Below, piece after piece: positions 15,566 through 26,680 of a stretch of DNA of 52,118 nucleotides. Position numbers and translations under genes: made by a program. The notes beneath the pieces were generated by a model. The model was not told the DNA's origin. It was given only the letters and a program-made list of their open reading frames with translations, and searched no databases. The stretch is taken from contig NZ_JAALJH010000065.1 in assembly GCF_011064615.1 (NCBI RefSeq), positions 1 to 52,118 on the forward strand, written 5' to 3'. Positions within the stretch are counted from its first letter, which is position 1; every line of letters starts with the position of its first letter. Source of the stretch: Aquisphaera insulae (GTDB taxonomy: Bacteria > Planctomycetota > Planctomycetia > Isosphaerales > Isosphaeraceae).

Positions 15566-16413
15566 GTCGCGTCCGGCGGCGAGGCCGCGGGACTCGAGCG
15601 ACGATCGGCCAGCCGACCGGGAGGCGTGCGGCGGAGCCGAAGCCAGAGGTATCCGGCCAGCGCCAACAGGCCCATGCTGATGAATTGCGATAGGGTCATC
15701 CCGAGGAGGAGCGCGTCGTCGTCTCCACGGAGGGACTCGATCGGCCAGCGGGTGGCCGCGTAGAGGAGCATCAGCCAGGCCATGACCTCGCCGTCCCGGC
15801 GTCGCCGCGGGAAGAACCAGGTCAGGAAGGCCAGGATCAGGAGGCCGGCGAGCGCCCCGTAGAGCTGCGTCGGGTGGACCGGGTGCGACCAGCGGGCCGC
15901 CGCGGCCAGGACCCCCTGGTCGACCTGGGCGATCCAGGCGTGCGAGCCGGCCGGGAAGCGGATGCCCCAGCAGGCCGAGCAGGCGGCGCCGTGGCAGCAG
16001 CCGGCGAGGAAGCAGCCGATCCGCCCGAACATCACGCCCACGGCGAGCCCGGGTGCGACCGCGTCGGCCATCGGCAGGAACGGGAAGGGGCGCCGCTTCC
16101 AGTAGATGAACGTCCCGACCAGGCCGCCCAGGATGCAGCCGTAGAAGATGTTCCCCCCCTGCCAGCTCCGGACGATGTCCGCCGGGGAGCGGATCCCCTC
16201 CGGATGCTGGAGCACGAACAGGAGGCGGGCCCCGATGATCCCGCCGCTGAAGAGCCAGGCCGCCAGCTCGTACACGCTGTCGACCCGGAGCCCCTCGCGC
16301 CCGGCTCGCCAGGCCGATATCCAGAGGGCGCCGCCGCATGCCAGCAGGATCATCAGGCTATAGGCATGAAGCCTCAAGCCCAGCCAAGGCAGCTCGAAGA
16401 GGATCGGATGCAC
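15517..16413 (-). CDS. lgt: Prolipoprotein diacylglyceryl transferase
   Basis: A 298-aa polytopic inner-membrane enzyme that transfers diacylglycerol from phosphatidylglycerol to the lipobox cysteine of prolipoproteins. The GTG at 16413 (MHPILFELPWLGLRLHAYS) fits the usual Lgt N-terminus and follows a GAGGGAG site; an upstream in-frame start would add 31 non-conserved residues. The signature loop reads GRIGCFLAGCCHG, the Cys-rich variant seen in several lineages rather than the E. coli form. HPTQLYGA and the late WPIESLRGDD segment also fit. The C-terminal ~45 residues are a basic, Pro/Ser-rich tail not normally present, and that part overlaps the convergent monooxygenase gene. Downstream of the enoyl-CoA hydratase gene by 117 nt. 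Confidence 0.93.
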   Translation of the reverse strand: MHPILFELPWLGLRLHAYSLMILLACGGALWISAWRAGREGLRVDSVYELAAWLFSGGIIGARLLFVLQHPEGIRSPADIVRSWQGGNIFYGCILGGLVGTFIYWKRRPFPFLPMADAVAPGLAVGVMFGRIGCFLAGCCHGAACSACWGIRFPAGSHAWIAQVDQGVLAAAARWSHPVHPTQLYGALAGLLILAFLTWFFPRRRRDGEVMAWLMLLYAATRWPIESLRGDDDALLLGMTLSQFISMGLLALAGYLWLRLRRTPPGRLADRRSSPAASPPDATQPAPRRFGLSARFFL

Positions 16414-16530
16414 GAGCCACGCTCCCTCGAAGTCCCCTTCGCCCCCGGCGGTCCCTCGCCGCGCGGATTCCCGCGGCAGGATGCCAGGAACCGGCGGATC
16501 CGGCAAGACGAGCCGAGGGGGGACGTCGTT

Positions 16531-17496
16531 TCAGCCGGGCGCGGGCCGGGACTGGGGCGGGCTGGCCGAGACCGAGGATAGCCCCCCCGTGGGCATGACG
16601 GGGACCTCCTCGCCGGCCCTCCGAGCCTTGGTCCGGCGCTCGAAGAAGTCGTCGATGGCCTCGCGGGCGGCGGGGTGAAAGGCCAGGTCGGAACAGACCT
16701 CGATGGCCTTCGCTCGCGCGGCGGCCGGGCCGTCGGCGATGTCCAGCCGGATCAGGTCGAGGATCTTCTCCGGCGCCTCGGGGTGGTCCGGGGGCTGTTC
16801 CTCCACCTTCGCCGCGGCGAACGTCAGCTCGGGCTCCCAGGCGTCCGCGGCGAGCGGTGCCTCGACGATCGGCTCCGAGTCGAGGGCTTCCACGATGCGC
16901 GAGGTCTCGTCCGCCGAGAAGAGGCGATCGACGAGCCCCTGCGACTTGGCCTGCAAGAAGCCGATCGGATTACCGCCCAGCACCAGCAGCAGGGCGTCCC
17001 TGGGCGAGAGGATCCGGGGCAGCCGGACGAGCGCCCCCCAGGCCGGGATCAGTCCCAGGTGCACCTCCGGGCTGCCGAGCTGGAGCGGGATGCTGGAGGC
17101 CAGGGCGATCCGCTTCCGGCACGCCAGGGCGAGCTCGAGCCCGCCCCCCAGGCAGGTGCCGTGGAGCACCGCGACCGTCGGGATCTTCATCGCCGCCAGC
17201 CGATCCAGGACTTCCAGCCCCCGCCTCAGGAAGCTCGCGAGCTCCTCCGGCGTGCTGCACGTGCGGAAAGACCGGAGGTCCGCCCCGGCGCAGAAGCCCC
17301 CGTCCTTGGCGGACCGGATCAGGAGCCCACGGATGGCCGGATCGGCCTCGATCTCCGTGATGGCACGGTCCAGGCCCTCCAGCGCCTCGGCATCGAGCAC
17401 GTTCAGCGAGTGCGCCGGCGAGTTGAACCAGAGCGTCGCCGCGTCGCCCGGAGCTCGCTCGATCTTCCACGGGCCCTGTCTCGTTCCTTCGTTCAT
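16531..17496 (-). CDS. Enoyl-CoA hydratase/isomerase (crotonase) family protein
   Basis: A 321-aa cytoplasmic protein from the ATG at 17496 (GAGG 8 nt upstream; a GTG at 17505 is the alternative). The oxyanion-hole segments are DGGFCAGADL and GTCLGGGLELALACRKRIA, and both catalytic glutamates of hydratases are present, in GGGLELALA and in SPEVHLGLIPAWGALVRLP. This pattern is close to the N-terminal hydratase domain of FadB-type multienzymes. The last ~100 residues form an added helical tail, and no dehydrogenase domain follows. Likely role: hydration of 2-enoyl-CoA in fatty acid or related degradation. No other beta-oxidation gene is in the window. It is probably co-transcribed with lgt and is divergent from the 17567 gene. 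Confidence 0.85.
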   Translation of the reverse strand: MNEGTRQGPWKIERAPGDAATLWFNSPAHSLNVLDAEALEGLDRAITEIEADPAIRGLLIRSAKDGGFCAGADLRSFRTCSTPEELASFLRRGLEVLDRLAAMKIPTVAVLHGTCLGGGLELALACRKRIALASSIPLQLGSPEVHLGLIPAWGALVRLPRILSPRDALLLVLGGNPIGFLQAKSQGLVDRLFSADETSRIVEALDSEPIVEAPLAADAWEPELTFAAAKVEEQPPDHPEAPEKILDLIRLDIADGPAAARAKAIEVCSDLAFHPAAREAIDDFFERRTKARRAGEEVPVMPTGGLSSVSASPPQSRPAPG

Positions 17497-17566
17497 GGCC
17501 TTCACCTCGGCACCGGGTTATGATCGCGGCAGGGTATCGATCCTCCAACCGCCGGAGCCCTTCACG

Positions 17567-18007
17567 ATGACCGTGGACTCTCGCCGCATCGTCAGCAACC
17601 TGCTGGGCCTGGTCGGGGCCATCCTCGGCGGGACCGTCGGATATTACACGTTTCGGTGGATCGTTGGCCAGGGATTCTATGCCCTGATCCTCCCCGGCGC
17701 CCTGCTCGGCCTCGGTTGCGGGATGCTGAGCCGTCACCCCTCGACGACCCGCGGCGTCCTCTGCGGGATCGCCGCGTTGGTGCTGGGTGTCCTCGCGGAA
17801 TGTTCCAGCTTCCGACTCGACGGCCATGACGACGTCTACTACACAGTCACTCATATCTTCAGGGAACCACCCATCACGCTGATCATGCTCGGGCTCGGGG
17901 GCTTCTTCGCCTTCTGGCTCGGCAAGGATGCCGGTTTCATCCAATCCGCATTCGGCCGCGGGGCGGGCCGGCCGCGAGACGGCGAGAAGCCCGGGCCGTC
18001 GGTCTGA
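17567..18007 (+). CDS. Small polytopic membrane protein of unknown function
   Basis: A 146-aa protein starting MTVDSRRIVSNLLGLVG after a GGAG site at 9 nt. The frame is open far upstream, but only as antisense to the crotonase gene. Four hydrophobic stretches are visible: GLVGAILGGTVGYYTF, YALILPGALLGLGCGML, GVLCGIAALVLGVLAECSSF and ITLIMLGLGGFFAFWLGKD. No catalytic motif is recognised. The C-terminus is short and charged. It probably precedes the CvpA gene in one rightward unit (170-nt gap). The overall look is of a conserved planctomycete hypothetical protein. Confidence 0.75.
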   Translation: MTVDSRRIVSNLLGLVGAILGGTVGYYTFRWIVGQGFYALILPGALLGLGCGMLSRHPSTTRGVLCGIAALVLGVLAECSSFRLDGHDDVYYTVTHIFREPPITLIMLGLGGFFAFWLGKDAGFIQSAFGRGAGRPRDGEKPGPSV

Positions 18008-18177
18008 CGAGCGAAGCGACGTCGCGGCGACGCGGGCCTTTACCAAATCCGCCTTCCCGCAGGTGGGCTCGTCCGCTACCATCCGCCGGCTCGGGGCGGA
18101 TGACCGGGCGGGACCTCGCGCGCTTGCTCCGTCGGCCCGCGACCGGGCACGCTTCGCTTCTCTCTGGAGGATCATGG

Positions 18178-19359
18178 ATGACGATCTACGACCTGGCGAT
18201 GGCGGCCGTGCTGGTGCTGGGGATGATCCGCGGGGCCTGGCGCGGCTTCACCTGGCAGATGGCGAGCATCTGCTCGCTGGTGCTGGGCTACACGGCCGCG
18301 CGGACCGCCTCCGGCCAGGTTGCCACCTACCTGCCCGGCGAGCCCGAAGTGCAGCGGGCGCTGGCGATGGCGCTCATCTACATGGCGGTCTCGGGCGGGA
18401 TCTTCGGCGTCGCCTGGCTGATCCGGGGCACGCTCAAGAGGCTGAAGTTCGAGGCGTACGACCGCCACCTCGGACTGCTCCTGGGGGGCATGGAAGGGGC
18501 GGGGGTGGGCCTGCTCGTCACGCTCCTGCTGGTGAGCATGGCCCCGGCCACTCGCACCCCGATCTTCGCGAGCCCGACCGGCCATGTCGTCGGCGCGATC
18601 ATGAACAACGTGGGGCCCATCCTGCCCCTCGAGGTGCGCAAGGTGCTGGAGCCGGTCTGGGATCGCGTGAGCCGGCCCGCGGGAGACGTGGCGACCGCGA
18701 GCCAGGACGACGGCTCGACGGCCGCCGACCCGGCCGTCGCCGCCGTGGCCGCGACCTTCGCCTCGGTGTCGAAGGCGGCCCCCCCGCAGACGGCCGCGCA
18801 ATCGACCGGCCGCGTCGAGCCCCCAGGGGAGTTCCCCTCGCTCGAACCGATCGAGGAGGCTCCCGCTCCGGCCACGGCAGCGGTCCCGGCGCCCGGCCCG
18901 CGTCCGACCTCCGACCAACCCGTGAACATCCGCCAGGCCGCCCGCGACTCGGCCCGCCAGACCTCCTCCGGTCTGAAGGAGATGGCGAGCCAGGCCCGCA
19001 AGGAGATCGAGCAGACCGTCGCCGAAACCCTGGACACCAGCCCGGATGGCGACGCGAAGGCCGCCACCCTGAGTGAGCTCGTCGCCAAGGACCGCCAGCG
19101 GATCGAGCAGACCGTGCAGAACGTGAAGGGGGCGAAGCAGAAGGTGAACGCCCTGGCGAAGCAGCGGTCCGGCCAGGTCAAGCAGCAGGCCGGGCAGGCC
19201 AGGCAGCAGCTCAATCAGGTGATCTCGGACTCGATCGACAAGGGACAGCAGAGGCTCGAGAAGGCCGTCGGCGACGCGATCGACGAACAGCTCCAGCGGC
19301 TGGGAGGCCTCGAACCGGCCCCCGCCGTCACGCCGGCACCGGCAAAGGCCCCGCGATGA
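18178..19359 (+). CDS. CvpA family membrane protein with long amphipathic C-terminal tail
   Basis: A 393-aa protein. The ATG at 18178 follows GGAGG at 7 nt. Residues 1-150 show the four-helix CvpA/colicin-V-production fold (IYDLAMAAVLVLGMIRGAWR at the N-terminus, then three more hydrophobic segments and GGMEGAGVGLLVTLLLVSM). Residues about 175-260 are a Pro/Ala-rich linker. Residues about 265-385 are an Ala/Gln/Lys-rich, apparently helical region with repeated units such as KQRSGQVKQQAGQARQQLNQ, reminiscent of coiled-coil or LEA/apolipoprotein-like helices. CvpA proteins are linked to envelope maintenance; the tail is unusual. The stop overlaps the next start by 4 bp (ATGA). Confidence 0.82.
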   Translation: MTIYDLAMAAVLVLGMIRGAWRGFTWQMASICSLVLGYTAARTASGQVATYLPGEPEVQRALAMALIYMAVSGGIFGVAWLIRGTLKRLKFEAYDRHLGLLLGGMEGAGVGLLVTLLLVSMAPATRTPIFASPTGHVVGAIMNNVGPILPLEVRKVLEPVWDRVSRPAGDVATASQDDGSTAADPAVAAVAATFASVSKAAPPQTAAQSTGRVEPPGEFPSLEPIEEAPAPATAAVPAPGPRPTSDQPVNIRQAARDSARQTSSGLKEMASQARKEIEQTVAETLDTSPDGDAKAATLSELVAKDRQRIEQTVQNVKGAKQKVNALAKQRSGQVKQQAGQARQQLNQVISDSIDKGQQRLEKAVGDAIDEQLQRLGGLEPAPAVTPAPAKAPR

Positions 19360-19580
19360 GCAAGCCGGCCCCCAGGTCGTTGAAGGTGGGCGACCGGCCC
19401 ATCAACCTGACCCAGGTCCTCAAGCTCGCCAACTGCGTCATGACGGGCGGCGAGGGGAAGGCCCTGATCGCCGAGGGCCGGGTCAAGGTGAACGGAGAGG
19501 TGGAGCTCCGCAAGCGCCGGCAGATGAGCGTCGGCGATCTCGTTGAGCTCGAGGACGGCACCTCGATCCGGCTCGATTGA
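19356..19580 (+). CDS. S4 RNA-binding domain protein (YbcJ-like)
   Basis: A 74-aa protein consisting almost wholly of one S4 domain: LTQVLKLANCVMTGGEGKAL followed by IAEGRVKVNGEVELRKRRQM and SVGDLVELEDG. This arrangement matches YbcJ/YaaA-type stand-alone S4 proteins, which bind structured RNA and are thought to act on ribosome or tRNA handling. It is translationally coupled to the CvpA gene by a 4-bp overlap. Its convergent neighbour is a Trm112-like gene 59 nt away. Confidence 0.88.
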   Translation: MSKPAPRSLKVGDRPINLTQVLKLANCVMTGGEGKALIAEGRVKVNGEVELRKRRQMSVGDLVELEDGTSIRLD

Positions 19581-19639
19581 ATGATCATCACCGACGCGTC
19601 GTGCTCGAGAGGCCGCGCCCGCCGTCGAGGTGCGGTCGG

Positions 19640-19858
19640 TCAGTCGAGCGCGGCGTCGCCGGCCTTCGCGCAGGCCAGGTCGGCCAGCGAGTGGCAGCCG
19701 GTGGGGAGATCGGCCTCCTCGACGAGCATGTCCGGGATGTCATCCTTGATGGCGAACCGGAGCCCGCAGCGGGTACAGACCAGGGCGTCCCCTTCGCGTC
19801 GCAACGGGGCCTTGCCGACGGGGCAGACGAGGAGTGCCAGGAGCTCTTCATTGATCAT
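19640..19858 (-). CDS. Trm112 family zinc-binding protein
   Basis: A 72-aa protein from the ATG at 19858 (GAGGGAT 7 nt upstream). It has the family pattern LLALLVCPVGKAPL then LVCTRCGLRFAIKDDIPDML, with the metal-type Cys pairs reduced: the first pair has one Cys (CPVGK instead of CPxCK), while the second CTRC is intact. Trm112/YcaR-type proteins act as small partners of methyltransferases or other enzymes. The C-terminal ~20 residues are a variable tail. It is a lone leftward gene between two rightward ones. Confidence 0.85.
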   Translation of the reverse strand: MINEELLALLVCPVGKAPLRREGDALVCTRCGLRFAIKDDIPDMLVEEADLPTGCHSLADLACAKAGDAALD

Positions 19859-20106
19859 GACGGCGATCCCTCCGAACGCGTGCTCGCGGCGAGCCCGCCG
19901 CGTGAGGGACATTATGTCGCGGTCGACCCGGGGGGGAAAGCCGGATCCGGGTTCGCGGCAGGAAGTGGCGGGGGCCTGGCTTGGCCTTTCACGGCGGTCG
20001 ACGGCCGGTCATAATCCATATCGGTTGAGCCCTCGTCTCGACGAGGAGGATCCGCGCGGGGCGAATGGCCGGGCGGATCTCAGCGTCCCGATTCGTATGG
20101 GATTTC

Positions 20107-21045
<939 letters not shown>

Positions 21046-21051
21046 CCGGCC

Positions 21052-21525
21052 TTGGATATTCGCGAGCAGCTCGCGCGGGTGATCGCCACGGACTCGCGCT
21101 ACACGATCGAGGCCTACGCCTTCGTCCTGGAAGGGCTGAAGCACGCCCGGAGCCGCAAGCTGCGGGCTCGCCGCAGGAAGCAGGAGCGGACGCGCGGGCC
21201 GGGACCGAGGAAGAAGCGGCCGGCCGGCGAGGGTTCGGAGCCGAAGTCCGAGAAGGAGTCCGGCCACGTCACGGGACGCGAGCTCTGCCTCGCCGCCCGG
21301 CAGGTCGCGCTCCGCTACTACGGCCCGATGGCGGTGACCGTCCTCGATCAATGGGGGGTGCGATCGACGTCCGACATCGGCGAGATCGTCTACAATCTCA
21401 TCCGGTCGGGCGACCTGGACAAGACCCCGAGCGACAAGCGGTCGGACTTCGACGATGTCTACGACTTCGCCACGGCGCTGAGGCCGAAGATGTCCTTCGA
21501 CGACCCGGATGAGACCCTCTCATGA
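21052..21525 (+). CDS. Minf_1886 family protein (Planctomycete/Verrucomicrobia-restricted)
   Basis: A 157-aa protein starting at TTG (21052), behind a GAGGAGGG site. The N-terminal DSRYTIEAYAFVLEGLKHA, the central GHVTGRELCLAARQVALRYYG and the C-terminal IGEIVYNLIRSGDL plus DFDDVYDFATAL segments define the conserved Minf_1886 family, seen mainly in the PVC group. A basic Arg/Lys-rich insertion (about residues 35-65) interrupts the middle and is probably disordered. No function is known. It lies in a tight operon with the PSP1 gene (6-nt gap) and the following small membrane protein (4-bp overlap). Confidence 0.9.
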   Translation: MDIREQLARVIATDSRYTIEAYAFVLEGLKHARSRKLRARRRKQERTRGPGPRKKRPAGEGSEPKSEKESGHVTGRELCLAARQVALRYYGPMAVTVLDQWGVRSTSDIGEIVYNLIRSGDLDKTPSDKRSDFDDVYDFATALRPKMSFDDPDETLS

Positions 21526-21734
21526 TCGATGGCACGGAATCCGCGGAGAGGACACGGGCCCGGGCCCGATTCCGGATCGCCCTGGCGATCTTCATCGTCT
21601 GGGTCGCGGCGCTGACGGTCACGGCGATGCTCTCCGCCTACCGGCCAGCCCCGCGCCCCACGCCCTGGGCTTCGTCTCCGGACGAACCTGCTGATCCCGG
21701 GCACGATCCGAACGGCTCGGAGCCTAGTCCGTAA
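21522..21734 (+). CDS. Small single-span membrane protein
   Basis: A 70-aa protein whose ATG overlaps the previous stop by 4 bp. It has one clear transmembrane helix (FRIALAIFIVWVAALTVTAM, about residues 17-36) with a basic N-terminal flank (ERTRARAR), predicting a cytoplasmic N-terminus and a Pro-rich periplasmic tail. It overlaps the end of the convergent DHDPS-family gene by 11 bp. The function is unknown; the coupling to the PSP1/Minf_1886 pair supports it being a real gene. Confidence 0.6.
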   Translation: MIDGTESAERTRARARFRIALAIFIVWVAALTVTAMLSAYRPAPRPTPWASSPDEPADPGHDPNGSEPSP

Positions 21735-22749
21735 GGGCGCCTCGCCGTCGCAGTTCGTCCATCACGCCGAGGATCAGCCGAGAGACCTGGTCCGAGGCCG
21801 CTTCTCCCGGGCGGGGCGGGGCGACGCCGGCCGTGGGAGGCCCGTAGCCGAGCTCCGCGAGCAGATGCTGGAGCGTCCGGCGGCGATCGGCGATCTCGCG
21901 TTCCTGGACCTCGGTCAACGGCTGGCGCGGGCCGCCCATCCGGAAGCCTCGCAGCTCCACGGCCGCCCGGAAGCCGTCCGGGAAGTTGGCCGCGCCGAGC
22001 ATGACGTCGAAGACCTTCAGGAGCCGGTACTGCCAGGCCATGGCCTCCTCGAAGCGTCCGGCCCGTGCCAGGTCGTAGAGCATCCGCGTGACCTCGGGCA
22101 GGACCCCGCTGGTCGCATGCGTGCCGCCGTCGCAACCGACCAGGAGCATCGGGACGAGGACCGCCTCCCAGCCGGTGAGGAAGCTGAAGTCCGGGCGGAT
22201 CGGCCGCACTTCCTCGATCATCCGCATCATGGCGGAGACGTCGCCCGTCGAGTCCTTGATGCCGACCATCCGGGGGAACTCGGCGAGCCGCTTGATCGTA
22301 TCCACGTCGATCGGGCTGGCGAACATCGGGATGTTGTAGAGGGTCACGTCGATCGGGCTGTAGCGGGCGATCTCCCGGAAATAGGCGTAGACCGACTCCG
22401 AGCCGAGCCGGTAGTAGAAGGGCGACACGATCGCCACCGCGGTCGCGCCGAAGCCCGCGTAGGCCTCGCAGGCCGCGAGCGTCTCTCGCACGTTCGCCTC
22501 GGCCGCGCCGGCGAGTACCGGGACCCGGCCGGCCGCCTGGGAGCAGGCGATCGCCACGATCCGCCGGCGTTCCTCGGCCGTGAATCGGACGAACTCTCCC
22601 GTCGAGCCGTTGGGATAGAGGCCGTGTACCCCATGGTCGATCAGCCAGTCGATGTAACGCCGCAGCTCCGCCTCGTCGATCTCGCCCCGGTCGTCGAGCG
22701 GGACCACGTGGGGCGTGAAGATGCCCCGGATCTTCGCCGTCGTGCTCAT
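21724..22749 (-). CDS. Dihydrodipicolinate synthase / N-acetylneuraminate lyase family aldolase
   Basis: A 341-aa TIM-barrel class I aldolase. The pyruvate-binding loop is LYPNGSTGEF, the catalytic tyrosine lies in VTLYNIPMFA, and the Schiff-base lysine in RMVGIKDSTGDV. Members cleave or form 2-keto acids with pyruvate as one partner; DapA, NanA and 2-keto-3-deoxy sugar aldolases share these motifs. It is some 40 residues longer than typical DapA, with a C-terminal tail after LLAELGYG, and lacks lysine-pathway neighbours, so a sugar-acid aldolase is at least as likely as lysine synthesis. It lies 124 nt downstream of the STAS gene. Confidence 0.88.
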   Translation of the reverse strand: MSTTAKIRGIFTPHVVPLDDRGEIDEAELRRYIDWLIDHGVHGLYPNGSTGEFVRFTAEERRRIVAIACSQAAGRVPVLAGAAEANVRETLAACEAYAGFGATAVAIVSPFYYRLGSESVYAYFREIARYSPIDVTLYNIPMFASPIDVDTIKRLAEFPRMVGIKDSTGDVSAMMRMIEEVRPIRPDFSFLTGWEAVLVPMLLVGCDGGTHATSGVLPEVTRMLYDLARAGRFEEAMAWQYRLLKVFDVMLGAANFPDGFRAAVELRGFRMGGPRQPLTEVQEREIADRRRTLQHLLAELGYGPPTAGVAPPRPGEAASDQVSRLILGVMDELRRRGALTD

Positions 22750-22873
22750 CGCGTCCTCGCCCTCTCCCTCGGCATCGATTCTCCAGAGCGGAGTCTATGA
22801 GCAACCGCCCGCCTCGGCAAGGCCGACGGCGGCCCCGGGAGGCCCGCGCGCGAGGGACGGGCCCTCGGTGCGG

Positions 22874-23224
22874 TCAGGTCTTCAGTCGGGCCATGGCGTC
22901 GGCACGGGTCTCCACGATCTCCAGGACCTTGGTCAGGTTCATGGTCTGGAAGATCTCGAGGAGGTAGGCGCTGATGCCGAAGAAGACCACCTTGCCCTTG
23001 CGGCGATCGATCCGCCGCTTGATGGTCACGAGGAAGCCGATCTCGGAGCTGGCCAGGTAATTGACCTCGCTGAGGTCGATGGCGAACCGCGGGTCCTCGC
23101 GGGCCTCGATCAGCTTGTAGAGCCAGTCCCGCTGGGTGGACTGCCAGTCGTAGCTGGCCTCGTCGGTCGGCTCGAAGACGATGATCAGGACCCCGCCGGC
23201 CTCGCTCGTGGTGAAGTTCAGCAT
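22874..23224 (-). CDS. STAS domain protein (anti-sigma factor antagonist-like)
   Basis: A 116-aa protein from the ATG at 23224; longer in-frame starts exist but add a non-conserved stretch. The fold reads as a SpoIIAA/RsbV-type STAS domain: GVLIIVFEPTDEASYDW, the strand DPRFAIDLSEVNYLASSEIG carrying the conserved phosphorylatable Ser (the SSE), then GKVVFFGISAYLLEIFQTM. Such proteins act in partner-switching cascades with serine kinases and phosphatases; none of those partners is adjacent. A probable own promoter lies about 115 nt upstream. Confidence 0.88.
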   Translation of the reverse strand: MLNFTTSEAGGVLIIVFEPTDEASYDWQSTQRDWLYKLIEAREDPRFAIDLSEVNYLASSEIGFLVTIKRRIDRRKGKVVFFGISAYLLEIFQTMNLTKVLEIVETRADAMARLKT

Positions 23225-23345
23225 GCTCTGGGTACTCGCGAGTCGAGCGGCGGATGGGACGGGTTCCGGCGAGCCGGCGTATGCGTGCTCCCGCACGAGA
23301 CGTCCGCCGGGACGATCGGCTCGCGGCGCGGACGGCGAACCTGGA

Positions 23346-23373
23346 TTCTAACCGGAGCGTGGCCCGACTCAAA
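23346..23373 (-). promoter_or_regulatory. Candidate sigma70-type promoter of the STAS gene
   Basis: On the minus strand TTGAGT (23373-23368) is followed after 16 nt by TAGAAT (23351-23346), which match the -35 and -10 consensus at 4/6 and 5/6. It lies in an AT-rich patch just downstream of the transketolase stop and would give a leader of roughly 115 nt. Confidence 0.4.
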
Positions 23374-23401
23374 TCCAAATCACAACCTTTGCGAAATCCG
23401 C

Positions 23402-25495
<2,094 letters not shown>

Positions 25496-25601
25496 GCGTC
25501 GATCCACTCCAGGCAAGCTTCATGCGGAGCCGCGGACCGTTGCGAAACCAGGCCCTCGCGACCCCGCTCATCCTTCCCTTCGACTCTTTTCCAGTGACCC
25601 T

Positions 25602-25609
25602 GTTATAAC
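25602..25609. promoter_or_regulatory. Palindromic GTTATAAC, possible shared -10 element
   Basis: GTTATAAC is a perfect 8-bp palindrome between the divergent transketolase and EEP hydrolase genes, in otherwise GC-rich DNA. It contains TATAAC (5/6 to the -10 consensus) on both strands. -35 matches at the right spacing are poor, so this is tentative. Confidence 0.3.
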
Positions 25610-25679
25610 GTCCCCCGAACGGCGACCGCTACGGCCGACCGGCGAAAGGTCCCCGTCGAATTCTCCAGGAGCTCTCACC

Positions 25680-26489
25680 ATGATCGACCGACGACGCGGT
25701 TTCCTCGCCCTCGTCATGCTGACCTGTTCAACCCTCTCCGCCTTCGCGCCGGCGCGGGCCGACGAGCCGATTCGTCTCCGGATCCTGAGCTACAACATCC
25801 GCCACGGCGAGGGCATGGACAGCAAGGTGGATCTCGAGCGGATCGCCGGGGTGATCCGGGCGCTGGAGCCCGACCTCGTCGCCCTGCAGGAGGTCGATCG
25901 CGGATGCAAGCGGACGAACGGGCTGGACGAGCCGGCGGAGCTCGGCCGGCTGACCGGGATGAAGCCACTCTTCGCGAGGAACATCCCCTATCAGGGGGGC
26001 GAGTACGGCAACGCCGTGCTCACGCGGCTGCCGGTGACGGCCTGGCGGAACGAGCGTCATCCGTCCCGCCACGTCGGCGAGCAGCGCGGGTTCCTGGTCG
26101 TCGACGTGACCGCGCCCGACGCCCGCAAGACGCCCTTCCGGTTCATGGCCACCCACATCGACTCTCGGCCCGACGACGCCGAGCGGATGGACTCGGTCAA
26201 GGCCATCGAGAAGGTCGCCCGCGAGCGTCCCGACCTGCCGGCGATCCTGGCCGGCGACCTGAACTCGAAGCCCGACAGCCGCGTCCTCGCCGCCTTCACC
26301 GAGAACTGGACGCGAACCGATTCCTCCCCGCTGCTCACCTTCCCCGCCGACAGGCCCGACCGCCAGATCGATTACGTCCTGGTGCGCCCGGCCGGCCGCT
26401 GGAAGGTCCTCGAAACCCGGGTGATCGCCGAGCCGACGGCCTCCGATCATCGCCCGCTGCTCAGCGTGCTGGAGCTGGCGGGCCACTGA
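25680..26489 (+). CDS. Exported endonuclease/exonuclease/phosphatase family hydrolase
   Basis: A 269-aa protein from the ATG at 25680 (AGGAG 9 nt upstream), opening a signal peptide that ends near PARADEP. The EEP fold motifs are all present: ILSYNIRHGEG, VALQEVDRGCKRTN, the substrate-side EYGNAVLTRLPV, ATHIDSRPDDAERM, ILAGDLNSKPDS, and the terminal DHRPLLSVLE. These supply the metal-binding Glu, Asp/Asn and catalytic His. The family includes DNases, sphingomyelinases and phosphoinositide phosphatases; secreted planctomycete members are usually unassigned phosphodiesterases. The exact substrate is unknown. It stands alone, divergent from transketolase. Confidence 0.9.
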   Translation: MIDRRRGFLALVMLTCSTLSAFAPARADEPIRLRILSYNIRHGEGMDSKVDLERIAGVIRALEPDLVALQEVDRGCKRTNGLDEPAELGRLTGMKPLFARNIPYQGGEYGNAVLTRLPVTAWRNERHPSRHVGEQRGFLVVDVTAPDARKTPFRFMATHIDSRPDDAERMDSVKAIEKVARERPDLPAILAGDLNSKPDSRVLAAFTENWTRTDSSPLLTFPADRPDRQIDYVLVRPAGRWKVLETRVIAEPTASDHRPLLSVLELAGH

Positions 26490-26602
26490 TCCCTGCGCGG
26501 CCCCTCAGGCGCTCCAGGTCGAGTCCGGTGCAGAGCATGAATGCGGCCGGGACCGGAGAGAGATTCCTATCGCTGTGACGTACGACCAGGGAAGAGCTCC
26601 TC

Positions 26603-26630
26603 TTGTGGTGCTTCGACTGGCGATTAGAAT
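26603..26630 (+). promoter_or_regulatory. Candidate promoter of the small exported protein gene
   Basis: TTGTGG (26603-26608) and TAGAAT (26625-26630) are separated by 16 nt. The -10 matches at 5/6 and the -35 only at 3/6. Transcription from here would fit a start codon at 26681 better than one at 26648. Confidence 0.35.
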
Positions 26631-26680
26631 CCTCGGCGAGCTTGACCATGCCGGCGCCAGTGATCCGCAAGGAGGCTCCA

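Noticed and set aside
11837..16339. Open frame of 1500 codons on the minus strand across the porin, monooxygenase and lgt genes
   Set aside because: Composition is shadow-like; it runs out of frame through the real lgt gene and opposite two clear plus-strand genes.
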